64,000 nt of DNA from Gigaspora margarita (GCA_009809945.1 WTPW01001158.1:24095-88094); one strand, 5' to 3'. Positions 33,911-45,322 are shown, numbered from the stretch's first letter. Numbers and translations are program-made. Notes: generated from the sequence alone by a model not told the origin.

Positions 33911-34335
33911 TCATCTTATATCAAACATGGCATCGAAATGAAACCTACCCAAAACTAGTTTCAGGAGAGCTCTAATCCGAAACTAGTTTCAGAATTTTTT
34001 AAAAAAATTGAAACTCTGAAACCCAAAACCCTGAAACTATAATCTGAAACCCATAGCTATAATCCGAAACCCAAAGCTATAATCTGAAACTTAAAATATA
34101 ATATACAATCTTTAAAATTTATTATAAAAAGAGCGCTATCTGCACCCTTTCGACATATGAGCGGAAGGGAATAAAAAAAAATTTATTATAAACTTATATT
34201 TATTTTAACAATATCTTTAATAAACAATACATTTATAGAAATTAATACAAATATAAAATATAGTAAATTTTATAGAAATTATTACAAAATATAAAATATA
34301 ATATATATAATATAATATAAATAAAAATTTTATAA

Positions 34336-36230
34336 GATAGATATGGGTATTATGGCGCACTACCAATTATAGCACACTGCTAATATCTTATGATCTTACC
34401 GATCAAAATCATGTGATTTTGGTACCAATCGATTCGTCTCACTGAGACGAATCGATTGGTACCAAAATTGTCAAATTCTGTTCAGTGGATCACAAGATAT
34501 TACGATTAAAGTAATATTTAAGTAGATACAAGTATTATGAACACTACCAATTATGGTGCACTGCTAATATCTTACGATCTACTCGTATTTGGTACTAAGT
34601 AAACAGACAAGGCCAATTAAGACAATATTGTTCTCCAGATATAGGCGGGTCTAAAGATGGCAAGATCATAAAAAATGACCTAGTAGATCTCTTTCTACGG
34701 CCTCTCAAAGTTTTATAACAATTGTTTAAATCATGTGATTTATATAAACAATCGTTGTAAAGCTTTGAAAGGCCGTGAAAAGTGATCTACTGGGCCATTT
34801 TTCATGATCCACCACCTTTAGAACTGCCTTGGCCTATAGAACAATATTTAATTAATCGGCTAGACGATTTACTTGCAGCAAATATGTGTTTGGAGCATTT
34901 TTTTATTTATTTTTATCTTTTTAAAAATAAATAAAAAAGTTCTCTGAACCCATATTTGCTACAAGTAAATCGACTAGGCCGATTAATTAAATATTGTTCT
35001 CTAGACCAAGGCAGTTCTAAAGGTGGTGAGACATGAAAAACGGCTGAGTAGATCTCTTTCTATGTCCTCTCAAAGTTTTATAACAATTTTAAACGATTTT
35101 CTAAATCATGTAATTTTATGTAAACAATTGTTATAAAATTTGAGAGGCCGTAGAAAGATATCTACTAGGCCATTTTTTATGATCTCACCACTTTTAGAAC
35201 CGCCTAGATCTGGAGAACAATATTGTCTTAATCGGTCTAGTCGATTTACTTGTAGTAAATATGGGTTCGGAACACTTTTTTAATTTTTTTAATTTTTTTT
35301 TTTTTTAGGTATTATAGTAATAGAAATATTGCAGTGTATAGCAACATCTTGTGAACCATCAATCAGAATCGAATAATTTTGTTACCATTCGATTCATCTT
35401 ATTGAGACGAATCGAATGGTACTAAAATCATATGATTTTGACTGATACTTCTCGAGGTATCATAATTTAACCAAAATAAGCTGCACAAATCAAAATTTAA
35501 AATTAGCATGAAATCATGAATAATTTCTGATAGACCAGTCCGTTTTTTATAATTTTACTACCAAAATGACCGCCTTGAAGAGACGATTCCAACAAGCCCA
35601 AAATCGCTAAAATCTGATCACGGGATCACGGGATCGTTAAAGTTTTATTATTTTGATGAAAATAGATAAACTAATCTAATTTTCATCAAAAACAATACAA
35701 AAAACTTAACGATCCCGTGATCACGTGATTGGATTTTAGCGATTTTGGGCTTGTTGGAATCGCCTCTTCAAGGCGGTTATTTTGGTAGTAAAATTATAAA
35801 AAACGGACTGGTCTGTCAAAAGTTATTTATGATTTCATGTTAATTTTAAAATTTGCTTATTTTGGTTAAATTATAATATATCGAGAAGTATCAGTCAAAT
35901 CGTATGATTTTGGTACCATTTGATTCATCTCAATGAGACGAATCGAATGGTAACAAAATCATTCGATTCTGATTAATAGAACTTAATAGATAATGAAAAA
36001 TATGATGTGCGCCATAATTGGTATATGTGTTATAATTTAGTTTTTTTAATTTGTATATTGTAATTTACGATATCTTATGATCTAGTGATTAGAATTGAAT
36101 GATTTTGGTAACATTCGATTCGTCTTGATGAGACGAATCGAATGGTACCAAAATTATTCAATTCTGGTCGATATTTCATGTATTATTAGCTAAAATACTT
36201 AACTGCACCATAATACCCATGTCTACCTTA
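34336..36230. repeat. Cluster of nested palindromes within the hAT element
   Basis: The outer ends (GATATGGGTATTATGGCGC and ACCATAATACCCATGTCTAC) are inverted copies. Inside are at least three hairpins with loop GAGACGAATCGA (about 34420-34480, 35380-35440 with 35905-35965, 36105-36165). There is also an inverted pair at about 34600-34865 and 34965-35280 (AATCGACTAGGCCGATTAA type arms), and a long one at 35460-35660 and 35690-35875 around AACGATCCCGTGATCACG. No coding content. Several generations of foldback elements inserted into one another is the simplest reading. Confidence 0.7.
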
Positions 36231-37326
36231 TTATATTTGAGATAAAACAACCTTAATTTTTAAGAAAAAATTTCTATATATAATATAACATTAAATACAA
36301 ATAAAAATATAATTATTTAAATTTAATAATAATAAATTTCATTGATATCATCAAAATGTTTTTGTGCTATTTGGCTAGGATCATAATCATCTTCATCATC
36401 TAAATCTTGAATAAAAGTAATTAGTTCTTCATTATCATTTAAGTCTTCTGTTATTTGATTATCATCTGTGTCTTCAAAATTATTATTTTCTTAATTAATT
36501 ATTTCTAATAAATTTAGATTTCCCCACACAGTTCCTTCATCATTATCTAAATCATACTCATCTAAATTAATATTTTCTGTTTCATTTTGGTCTTCTTCTT
36601 CTCTTCTTCAATTTGTGCATTATATAATTCTTGATAAATTTCATCTACTGCATGTTCTTTGCTATATAAATTCAATTCAGATTCTTTGTTATTAATATAA
36701 TAAGAATGAATTTTAACCAAAGATTCTAAATTTTCAACTGATAAATTTGTTCTTTTTCCTGTCATCCATCTACAAATAGACCAAATTCTTTCACAGCTTG
36801 CTGTATATGGAGTAATTAAAAAAAGTTTAATTCCAAGTAATTGTAAATATGGTGGTGATATTGTACATGTTTTCTACCAAATTAAGGCTGTATCAATATT
36901 TAATGAGAATAGTGCATTAAATGGATCTCTTTGCAAGTAAAATTCTCTAAATTGAGAAATAATCATATCCCCTGATTGTTCTTTAGAATGTTTATATTTT
37001 TTTAATTGTGTTGCAATTTCTGGAATTTTTACTATTTGTTGTCAAATATTTGCTACTGAGGTTGCAATTTTTAAAAATTTACTTTTTTTAATACCTGCAC
37101 CTAAATAATTTATAAAGTTAAAATTAAATAATTTAAAATTTAAATAATAAAATTTATTTACCTTTATAAAGTGGATGAAGAAAATATGCTAAAAGATATT
37201 CATCATATTCATATTTACTAAATCTTGAATTAAATTTGTTAATAGCATATTTATTAAATTGTTTAGGATCTTTAAGATCTTCTTTAGAAAGCTTATAAAT
37301 TGAATTTTCTAAAGAAATTAATGCAA

Positions 37327-37654
37327 GGATTTATTAATTTTGTGCACTGTGCACAGCTGTGCATCCCATAAAAACAAATACAAACAATAATTAGGACAAC
37401 TATGCACCTCATAGTAACAAATACAAACAAAAATTAGCATTAGGGTTAGGGTTAGAGTTGGGGTTGGTTAGAAGTAGAATTAGAATTAAATTTAAAATTT
37501 AAAGGTATCATCGTGAGAGGAGCATTTTTTGTTAAAAAGTGCATTAGGGTTACTATAGTAAAATTTTGAAATTGCAATAGGAGTTATTCTAGTAAAATTT
37601 TAAAAATATATAGAAGTGCATAGCTGTGCATGTGCACATCTTAAATAAACTCTT
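37327..37654. mobile_element. MULE-like MITE, 328 bp, 9-bp TSD, inside the hAT transposase
   Basis: TTAATGCAA occurs at 37318-37326 and 37655-37663. The ends GGATTTATTAATTTTGTGCA and (reverse complement of the right end) GAGTTTATTTAAGATGTGCA are TIRs with GCACAGCTGTGCAT-type palindromes inside. Removing the element and one duplication restores a continuous transposase frame (CYFALISLEN), which confirms the boundaries. Its interior resembles 24336-24565 and includes GCATTAGGGTTAGGGTTAGA. Confidence 0.85.
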
Positions 37655-37971
37655 AATGCAAAATAACAATCAGCTAATGTTATATTTCTTCTTTGGAGTT
37701 TACTAATAGCATCATTAATAGGTTTAAAAATTTTTGCTAAATCATAAACATTATAAAAAAATCCTTTTTTTCTACAAATAATTGCTTTAACAGATTTATT
37801 TGTTATAGCTAAAGGATTTTCAATAGCAATTTAAATAAAAAATTATTTTGTTATTAATTTTAAATATAAATTAAAAACTTTAAATAATTTTATTACCTCT
37901 TTTAAACATGTTTCCAATTGATAAACTGATTTTAACATTGCATAAACTGTTGTCCATCTTGTATCAATATA

Positions 37972-38251
37972 ATAGTGTTGTACATTTTAGCTGTCCACAG
38001 CCTTTTTTGGCTTGTCCATATCCAAAATTGTCCAAATGTCCAAGATTGTCCAAAGCTTGTCCAGGCTTTAATAATTAATAAATCTATCTAAAAATATATA
38101 ACTATATATTTTTTTGGATACTAAACACATTCCAGTTAAAATTAAAATAGATTATCTTAATAAAATTTTAAGTAATTTTACTTTATTTAATTGTTCAAAA
38201 TTGTCCAAAATTGTTCGAATTATTGTCCAAAGCTGTCCCGTAACAACACTG
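37972..38251 (-). mobile_element. 280-bp element with 6-bp TSD, copy 1
   Basis: The 6-bp duplication AATATA flanks it (37966-37971, 38252-38257). The ends on the minus strand are CAGTGTTGTTACGGGACAGC and (other end) TACAACACTAT. Removing it with one duplication rejoins the hAT transposase frame from GGGLKTYI to DTRWTT, so the site is certain. A second copy of exactly the same length, in the other orientation, is at 39003-39282. The interior is full of TTGTCCAAA-type motifs and codes for nothing. Confidence 0.85.
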
Positions 38252-38669
38252 AATATAAGTTTTTAATCCACCACCTGATATTTTTTTTTCAGAAATTTTG
38301 GTTACTAAAAGATTATTTGGTAAATGGCTTTTTAAAATATGTAACTAAAGTTTTGTACTACTGGATAATTCTTGCTGCAAATGGATGTTTAATTAAATCT
38401 TTTGTTATAAGATTAAATGCATGTACAATACTTCTAATACTTAATATAAGGGAGATAGGGTATTTTGACAAATTAGGTATTGTGGCGAATTGTGATATCT
38501 CATAATCCTGTGATCAGAATTGAATGAAATTTATACCATTCGAATCCTCTCATCAAGAGGAATCGAATGGTATAAATTTTATTTGATTTAGACTGCTAAG
38601 TTATGAGATATCAAAGTTAATGCATTTTTTGCTATTCATTAACATATAATCAGCTTTGTGACTTGATGG

Positions 38670-38937
38670 TAGTGATGTGAATTCTACCAGTTTGGCATTA
38701 TCCTACTGGTATCTACTAGTAGGTAGTAGCTACCAGTAGCTACCACTACCGGTAGTCTACTGGTCACATGATAAATAAAATTTATTTGACAAATAATTAA
38801 TTATATAAATTTAAAATTTTATTCTATTATTTTATTGGTATCTACCCTGCATATAATTTATCTAACGATATTTACTGTTATCTACTGGTAGATATCAGTG
38901 GTAGATTCCTACCAGTAGCTACCAACTCACATCACTA
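38670..38937. mobile_element. hAT-like MITE, 268 bp, CTTGATGG duplication
   Basis: A perfect 8-bp duplication CTTGATGG (38662-38669, 38938-38945) flanks ends TAGTGATGTGAATTC and (reverse complement of the right) TAGTGATGTGAGTTG. Both subterminal regions hold strings of CTACTGGTA / TACCAGTAG motifs. Confidence 0.85.
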
Positions 38938-39002
38938 CTTGATGGTTCAAATTGAGCAATTTTTATATTAATCAATTCCTCTCAATGAGAAGAATCGATT
39001 GG

Positions 39003-39282
39003 CAGTATTGTTACGGGACAGCTTTGGACAAAGATTTGGACAATTTTGAACAATTTTGAACAATTAAATAAAGTAAAATTACTTAAAATTTTATTAAGAT
39101 AACCTATTTTAATTTTAATAGAATGTGTTCAGCATCTAAAAAAATATATAGTTATATATTTTTTAGATAGATTTATTAATTATTAAAGCCTGGACAAGCT
39201 TTGGACAATCTTGGACGTTTGGACAATTTTGGACATGGACAAGCCAAAAAAGGCTGTGGACAGCCAAAATGTACAACAATAT
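39003..39282 (+). mobile_element. 280-bp element with 6-bp TSD, copy 2
   Basis: GATTGG flanks both ends (38997-39002, 39283-39288). It starts CAGTATTGTTACGGGACAGC and ends TGTACAACAATAT, inverted relative to copy 1 at 37972-38251. It sits in the right arm of a hairpin (TCTCAATGAGA loop), whose arm is continuous after its removal. Confidence 0.85.
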
Positions 39283-39491
39283 GATTGGTATAAGAATCGC
39301 CCAATTTGGATCACTGGGCCATGAAATATTCATGATTAAACTATTTTGATATATAGAATACTATAGTAAAAGGGCATATCCCATTATTCCATAATCAGAA
39401 TCCAATAATTTTTATATCATTAGATTCCTCTCATTGAAAAGAATTGAATAGTGTAAAAATCATTGGATTTTGACTATGGAGTCACAAAATA

Positions 39492-41150
39492 CAGTGGCAG
39501 CCATATGTTTTGCATTACTCTAATACCCAAACTTTGAGATCAAATAATTTTATCAATAAACAACAAATGATTATAAATTTCAGTTATTAAATTCATTAGA
39601 TATAAAGTAATAAGAATATATAATTTTTTGGCTAGTTATTAATCAAGAACTCGCAAAAATAAAACTTTATTAAATTTTTAGCGATGCATTTCTTTTGATC
39701 GATTTTTAAAATATAAATTTTGCCAATTTACAAATAAAAAAAAATTAACAAAGCAATATTTTTTTTTTATAAAAACAAAGTTTACCATTCGGTATAACCC
39801 CCTTAGCATTATAAACATCTATCACTCATTGTGGCATGCTATCAATTAGCTTGTTAAGATAGTTTATATCAATTTCGGCCCAAACCTTCTGAATCGCCTC
39901 CCAAAGCTCATCCGGATCATCAATTTCTACATATAACTGTCTTCTTCACCTGTCAATCTCATTCCACAAATGCTCAATAGGATTTAAGTCAGCCGAATAA
40001 GATGGCCAATCAAGTACATCAATACCATTATGATAGAACCACACCTTAATATCAGTAGCCATGTGCTTTGAGTCATTATCCTGTTAAAAAATAATATCAT
40101 TTTTTCTTATTCCATACCACTGGATTGTTCCTAAGAGGTCTTCACTTAATATTTGACGGTACAGATCTCCGTCCATTGTTCCATAAATTTGCACGAGATT
40201 ACCAACCCCGAAATAGGAGAAACATCCTCATACCATAACACTACTGCCTCCATATTTCTTTGTGTGTATCACATTCATTTATTAAATGGTTCATTTGGCC
40301 GTTTCTAACAATACTGATGACTGTCCAAACCATATATCTTAAATTTGAACTCATCAGACCAGATAACATGGCGCCAGTCCTCAACACTCCAGTCTTTGTA
40401 TTTTTTAGCAAATTTATACCGTTCTTTGTGAATTCTTTTGTTCAAAAGTGGCTTTTTACACTTAACTCAGGACGAAAGTCCATTTCTTTGCAATGCACGC
40501 TTCACAGTGTTTTCACTTACTTCAATGTTTTCATAAATTCTTAGGTGTTTTTGGATTTTTATTGCATTTGAACATTGATCAGATGCAAATAGATGTATAA
40601 TACTCTGTTTATCTCAGTTGGTAAATATTCTTGGGGTCCCACTTTTTAGCAAATCTTTTACTGAACCAGTTGCCTCTACTTTATTACATATTTGGACTAC
40701 TGACGATTGCACAACATTTTCTTTTTCTGAGATGTAATAGGAGGTAAAACCTTCCTTATAAAGAGCGTATATTCGTGAATGTTTGCCGTCAGAAATATGA
40801 ACTATAGTTATTTTTATAGAGGGGAGGGGCCCACAAGCAAAAAGTGTGAACAATAATAATATAACTTAATCTAGTGATATAGTATCTGTTTTGAAAAAAA
40901 ATTACAGGAAGCATATGACATTATGTTTTGTTACACAATTGATCACATGATTTGCATCACTATTTTTGTAATAAAGTGAGTAAAAAACCAAAATTTGTGT
41001 AACTTTGTATAAATTCAAAGATTATCTAGATAATTTACGCTTCTATACTTTCAAACTAACCAATTTTTATGTCATTATCATGTATATGTCATGAGATACG
41101 GCCTTTTTTCATTTTTGTTTTAGGTGATGCAAAACATATAGCCGCCACTG
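39492..41150 (-). mobile_element. Tc1-type transposon, 1659 bp, transposase degenerate
   Basis: TA flanks both ends (39490-39491, 41151-41152). The TIRs are CAGTGGCAGCCATATGTTTT and (reverse complement of the right end) CAGTGGCGGCTATATGTTTT. The minus strand encodes a Tc1-family transposase. A helix-turn-helix region with SRIYALYKEGFTSYYISEKE and CNKVEATGSVKDL lies at 40614-40853. WSDEFKFK with the first catalytic Asp is at about 40350, a QDND block with the second Asp at about 40075, and DWPSYSADLNPIEHLW with the catalytic Glu at about 39970-40020: a DD34E-type triad. Stops and frame breaks occur between the pieces, so the enzyme is not functional as it stands. Confidence 0.88.
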
Positions 41151-42503
41151 TATCAATGATTCGCTACAATATCTCCTAATGCAAAAAAATCTATTTATTT
41201 TTAAAGAAACTTTAAGTTTGAATATCTTAAGATTTAATGACCGAAATCGAATGATTTTGGTATCAATTGATTCAGCTTAATGAGATGAATCAAATAATAC
41301 TAAAATTATTCAACTCTAGCCAATAAATTATATGATATGACCAACATATTGTTAACTTCGCCATAATACCCCATCTTGCTTATGTGTATATTTTTGAGAA
41401 ATTTGTTTTCTTGCTAAATTAATATTTGCTCCTGCATTTGTTACTATACTAATAAACTTTTCAACACCAATGTCAATAAGAACTTTTTGAATTTTATTAG
41501 TTAAAAAATTTGCAGTATGATTTGTATCTGAAAAATCTAAAATTTTTCAAAGAATTTTTTTACTATTATTTAAACAATAATAAAATTCTACAATGATTTG
41601 CCTATTATACTGGTCCATCCATCTAAAGCTAAAAATAAATTAACAAAAATATTTTATTTTAAGTATATCTTATTTTAAATATATAGTATAATTAAATTAT
41701 AAATTAAATAAAAAAAATAAATAAATACAATTAAATACCTAATATTAAATTTTTTGAATTTTTTAATGATTTATATAAATTTGTATAAGTTCTAATTATT
41801 TCATTTATTAATAAATTTTCTGCAATAAATTTTCTACTAGGTGGTGTATAAGCAGGATGAAGTTGTTTTAAAAATTCAATAAAAAATGGATGCTTAATAA
41901 GTCTCCAAGGTAATCCACAGCATAAAATGCTTTAATAAGTGCTCTATTTATTGATTCAATAGGTATAGCTGTACTTTCAAGAAATTCATCTAAACTTATT
42001 TGTTCACTTGAATGTTTAGTTCTGCTAATACTTGAAGTTTTTCATGAGATCCAACAATATATATAACTGCTTCTTTTACTTTTTCAGAAATATAAGCACA
42101 GTTACTAATAATATGCTTTTCCATTAATGATGGTTTTCCAGATGAAAATAATTTTTCACATGCTTTACAAATTGCTTCATAATGGCCTGAGCTATCCAAT
42201 TGTTGGCCTCTATTATAAAATTTCCAAATTGGCTTTAATGAATGATCACTAATAGTTTTTTTATTAGCATGTTTAATTTTTTTAGATTCTGACATATTAA
42301 CAAATATTAAATTTAAGAATAAGAAGTTATTAAATAGAATTTTGTAATATAGCTGTCAAGGTTTTAGATTTTTAAGATAAGTAAAAACTTATTTTTACAT
42401 AGTCAAAAATCAAGCATTTTTATACATGTTTTACTCTTTTAATCTCTAACTAATTGTATCTTTTTCTGTAAGACTATCAGTATTACATTACAAATCTTTA
42501 ATA

Positions 42504-43025
42504 GGATCATCCCTTGTTATGCTAATTGATTATGATTGCATCATAATAACTAGGGTGATCCCATATGTTAACATGATATCAAACCCGATAATAGAGTGAA
42601 TACAGTATAATTATAAACAATAAATAAATAAATAAATCAATAAATAATATAGTAATGATATCTTCTGTCTTGGTATAACTATCATGCTCTCACATGGGAT
42701 CATTTCTTATTACACTGATCAATCATGATTGCATCATGGTTACAAGGGTGATCTCATATGTTAACACAATATTGGAATAATAATAGAGAGAATAAACAAA
42801 CAAATAACAAATAAATAAATAAAAAAACAAATATACAGTAATAATGATCTTCTGTTTCAGTATAACTATCCTATTATGTTGATCAATTGATCATGTATAA
42901 CTATCATGCTCTCATGTGGGATTATTCTTTATTACACTAATCAATCATGATCACATCATGATAACAAGAGTAATTCTATATGTTAACACAATATCAGAAT
43001 GAAATAGAGAGAATAAACAAATAAG
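42504..43025. repeat. Three tandem units of about 200 bp upstream of the hAT transposase
   Basis: Units beginning near 42504, 42698 and 42917 share GGGATCATTNCTTATTACAC, AATCATGATTGCATCATG, CATATGTTAACACAATAT and a run of AAATAAATA. They lie between the transposase start (42295) and the right terminus, so they may be promoter or subterminal repeats of the hAT element. Confidence 0.75.
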
Positions 43026-43269
43026 TTATTGATGCTTTGATAGTTTTAGAGTTTCAGTCATGGTTTAGGTTTTGGGTAAGGTTTTGGGTTTCAGGTGAGG
43101 TTTTGGGTTTGAGTGAAGCTTCAGGTGAGGTTTCAGATTTCAGATGAGGTTTCGGGTTTTGGTTGAGGTTTCAAGTTTTGGATGAGGTTTAGGAAACAGA
43201 ATCTGAAACCCAAAACTTTTGGAAATGCCAAAAAAGGTTTCAGTGCCATCTTTGTCTTATATAAGCCAC

Positions 43270-43545
43270 AAATGCTATTAACAATGATATCATTTCCAAT
43301 TAATTAGCACACTAAAGACATTCTCAAACAATGACTTATAGACTGGGCTAATTGACCAAAAAAAATCATGACATTTAAATCAAAATAAAATCTAGATCTA
43401 CAAACCCCTTTTTTATAATTACATGTACTAAATCAATAAAGTCAACAAAATCAAATTCGAAAAAATATTTAATTCATGATTTGCCTGAAATTATAGGATC
43501 TACATAATAAATTTTGTGCAAATTACTATGTTAATTTACTAAATA
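43270..43545. other. AT-rich noncoding sequence
   Basis: Nothing recognised between the hAT element and the next TIR element. Confidence 0.4.
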
Positions 43546-43549
43546 TGAG

Positions 43550-43903
43550 AATCTGGTTGTTTTTTCTTCTAAAGGTTTTTTCTGTCAATTAAACCTTTAA
43601 TGTGCATCGAATAAATATTGTAGAGCTAATTTTTTGGATTCTAATTGTAGTAAAATCATTAAAGTTGACCTAGTATATCATAAGAAATGAGCATTTTAAA
43701 CTTAATGACTATCTGTTTTTTCTTTTAAATAAATAAAGAAAAAACATATAGTTGCAAAGATTAAAATATTTATATCTCATGCTATATTGATTTTACTACT
43801 GTTGGAATTAGAAAATTAGCTTTACAACATTTATTAGATGCACATTAAAGGTTACTTGATAGAAAAAAACTTTTAGAAGGAGAAATAGCCAGATTTCAAC
43901 ATT
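43550..43903. mobile_element. TIR element with long arms, about 350 bp
   Basis: The left arm (AATCTGGTTGTTTTTTCTTC, then AACCTTTAATGTGCATCGAA) and the right arm are inverted copies over more than 100 bp. The centre has TTTTTTCTTTTAAATAAATA / AAGAAAAAAC. The internal motif TTTTTGGATTCTAATTGTAG with TAAAATCATTAAA is shared with 8710 and 11745. TSD not determined. Confidence 0.65.
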
Positions 43904-43904
43904 A

Positions 43905-45050
43905 TCTAATAAACTTATCTTTACTTATCCCTACTTTTTACTATATATTACATATATGATTTCTATTATCTATAGATGAATCACCAATTAATAATATATT
44001 TTTTAAAGGAATCCATAATACAGTACACATTTTAACAAATGGTATTATAGTATATAGTATTTTTGCATTACAGCATTATATTATTATAGCTTTATAGCAT
44101 TATAGCATTATGGCTTTATTTCTTTACAGCTCATAGCAATTGCATCAAAAAATATGGCAATGCTGTAACTGTATTAATTTGTAAATTAATTCTACTTCCA
44201 ACTATAGTTGCATGCAAATAATCCTAGCCAATCTGAAACCTCAGAAAAATTAGTAAAATTAATATAAACTATAGTATAATTAAATTACTTCACAAGATCA
44301 AATGTAATGATCCGAAAAAGAACATTGAATAATTTGAGATTTCATTATATAAACTAAAGGTTGACTTCTAATTAAATTTTCACTGCAAAATTATATATAT
44401 ATAAGTATCTTTAACCATTATTTATTAAATAAATAAAGGCCAATTAATAAATAATTAAAGCATCTCCAAAAGTTTATGCTCTTTTGATTTAGTGATCAAC
44501 ATGGTACAGATTTCTGACTAGTGATTGTACTCAGGTAGAACTTGCTATTTATGACATAGTAATTTACCTGGATATCCAGATAATTTAATAGTAACTGGAT
44601 AGAGGTTTTCCTATTGGACAGACAATTGATAAAACCATTGTCAAAATTAGAGTCAGGTTTTATACATGCACATGATTTCTTAATCGTGTAGACAACAAAC
44701 CTATTTTTAAACTGACAAAAAGATTTGTCAAATGATAATTAAATAAAACTGTTGCCAATTGATGAAACTATTGATAATAGATGTAACTACTAATAATTGA
44801 CATAACTTTTGACAAAACTATGATTTATAAAAATAAAAAATTACATATTTTTAAACTTTTATAGCATGTTCCTTAAGTTCTACTACATAAAAGTGAAATA
44901 ATGTGCAATAAGACCCTAGCATCACCAACTTAAAAAATCTTGCTAAAAAATTTTCATAGAAAATTAAATTTGGGTAGGATCATTATTAAATTAGGCTAAA
45001 AAGAGCTTTTTAATGCCAAAATTTTGTAATAAAAACTTTTATTAGTGCAT
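43905..45050. other. AT-rich noncoding sequence with short imperfect repeats
   Basis: There is no gene-like frame. Small imperfect repeats are seen near 44045-44120 (TTATAGCATTATAGC) and 44740-44830 (AATTGATGAAACTATTGATA). Confidence 0.4.
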
Positions 45051-45055
45051 AGTAA

Positions 45056-45309
45056 GGCTATTTGAATTTATAATTTCATTTAACGTTCCCTTAAGAAGCT
45101 TAAATGTGGTGGGGGGAGGGGGGTCAAATTAAACAAACATATTAAAATTGCAAAAAATAATCACATTATTATTGGTTGACTTATAAGCACGTGACTTATT
45201 GGAATCCTAAACCGAGATGAGCGTTCTGATTGGCCTGTTTAATTCTAGGAGGGAGCTCTTAGAGCTGGTGGAGGGAGAACGTTAAATGAAATTGTAATTT
45301 CGAACAGCC
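45056..45309. mobile_element. PIF/Harbinger-like MITE, 254 bp, TAA duplication
   Basis: TAA flanks both ends (45053-45055, 45310-45312). The ends GGCTATTTGAATTTATAATT and (reverse complement of the right) GGCTGTTCGAAATTACAATT continue as TIRs of about 36 bp through ATTTCATTTAACGTTC. The interior has a GGTGGGGGGAGGGGGG tract. Confidence 0.8.
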
Positions 45310-45322
45310 TAAGTAGTTCATA

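Larger units (their letters stand above)
38455..41388. mobile_element. GGGTATTNTGGCG-type palindromic element carrying further insertions
   Basis: The ends GATAGGGTATTTTGACAAAT (left) and CGCCATAATACCCCATCTT (right) resemble the outer ends of the 34336-36230 cluster. The block lies exactly between two hAT transposase segments. It contains the hairpins with loops CCTCTCATCAAGAGG (about 38545) and CCTCTCATTGAAAAG (about 39430) as well as the insertions at 38670, 39003 and 39492. No TSD was resolved. Confidence 0.6.
36330..42295 (-). pseudogene. hAT transposase gene, interrupted
   Basis: Read from 42295 downward: a BED zinc finger (about residues 20-70; IWKFYNRGQQ, then ICKACEKL and MEKHIISNC); an intron 41629-41738 (GTATTT..TTTTTAG); the LDGWTS motif immediately after it; NAGANISLAR (about 41410-41440); LSIRSIVHAFNLITKDLIKH (about 38385-38440); DTRWTT (about 37950); an intron 37101-37161 (GTAAAT..TTTAG); and the C-terminal dimerisation block CERIWSICRWMTGKRTNLSV with ENLESLVKIHSYY (about 36690-36810), then an acidic tail. 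hAT transposases cut and paste through an RNase H-like DDE core. Coding blocks are separated by insertions at 37327-37654, 37972-38251 and about 38455-41388, and there are further stops and frame breaks, so it is inactive. Another intron-like tract (about 37830-37895) has a clear donor but a poor acceptor. Confidence 0.85.
33922..43254 (-). mobile_element. hAT transposon, 9.3 kb because of nested insertions
   Basis: A perfect 8-bp duplication TCTTATAT flanks the element (33914-33921 and 43255-43262). The ends are CAAACATGGCATCGAAATGA and (reverse complement of the right end) CAAAGATGGCACTGAAACC. Both subterminal regions are packed with GAAACCC / GGGTTTC motifs (33960-34090 and 43070-43230), as expected for transposase binding in hAT elements. 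It encodes its own transposase on the minus strand (36330-42295) and has been entered by at least a MULE-like MITE, a 280-bp element and a palindromic block carrying several more. Without the nested material it would be roughly 4 kb, a usual size for hAT. Confidence 0.85.

Noticed and set aside
34336-36230. CRISPR-like array of GAGACGAATCGA hairpins
   Set aside because: The units are irregularly spaced, lie in eukaryotic transposons, and are palindromes with inverted flanks, not repeat-spacer units.
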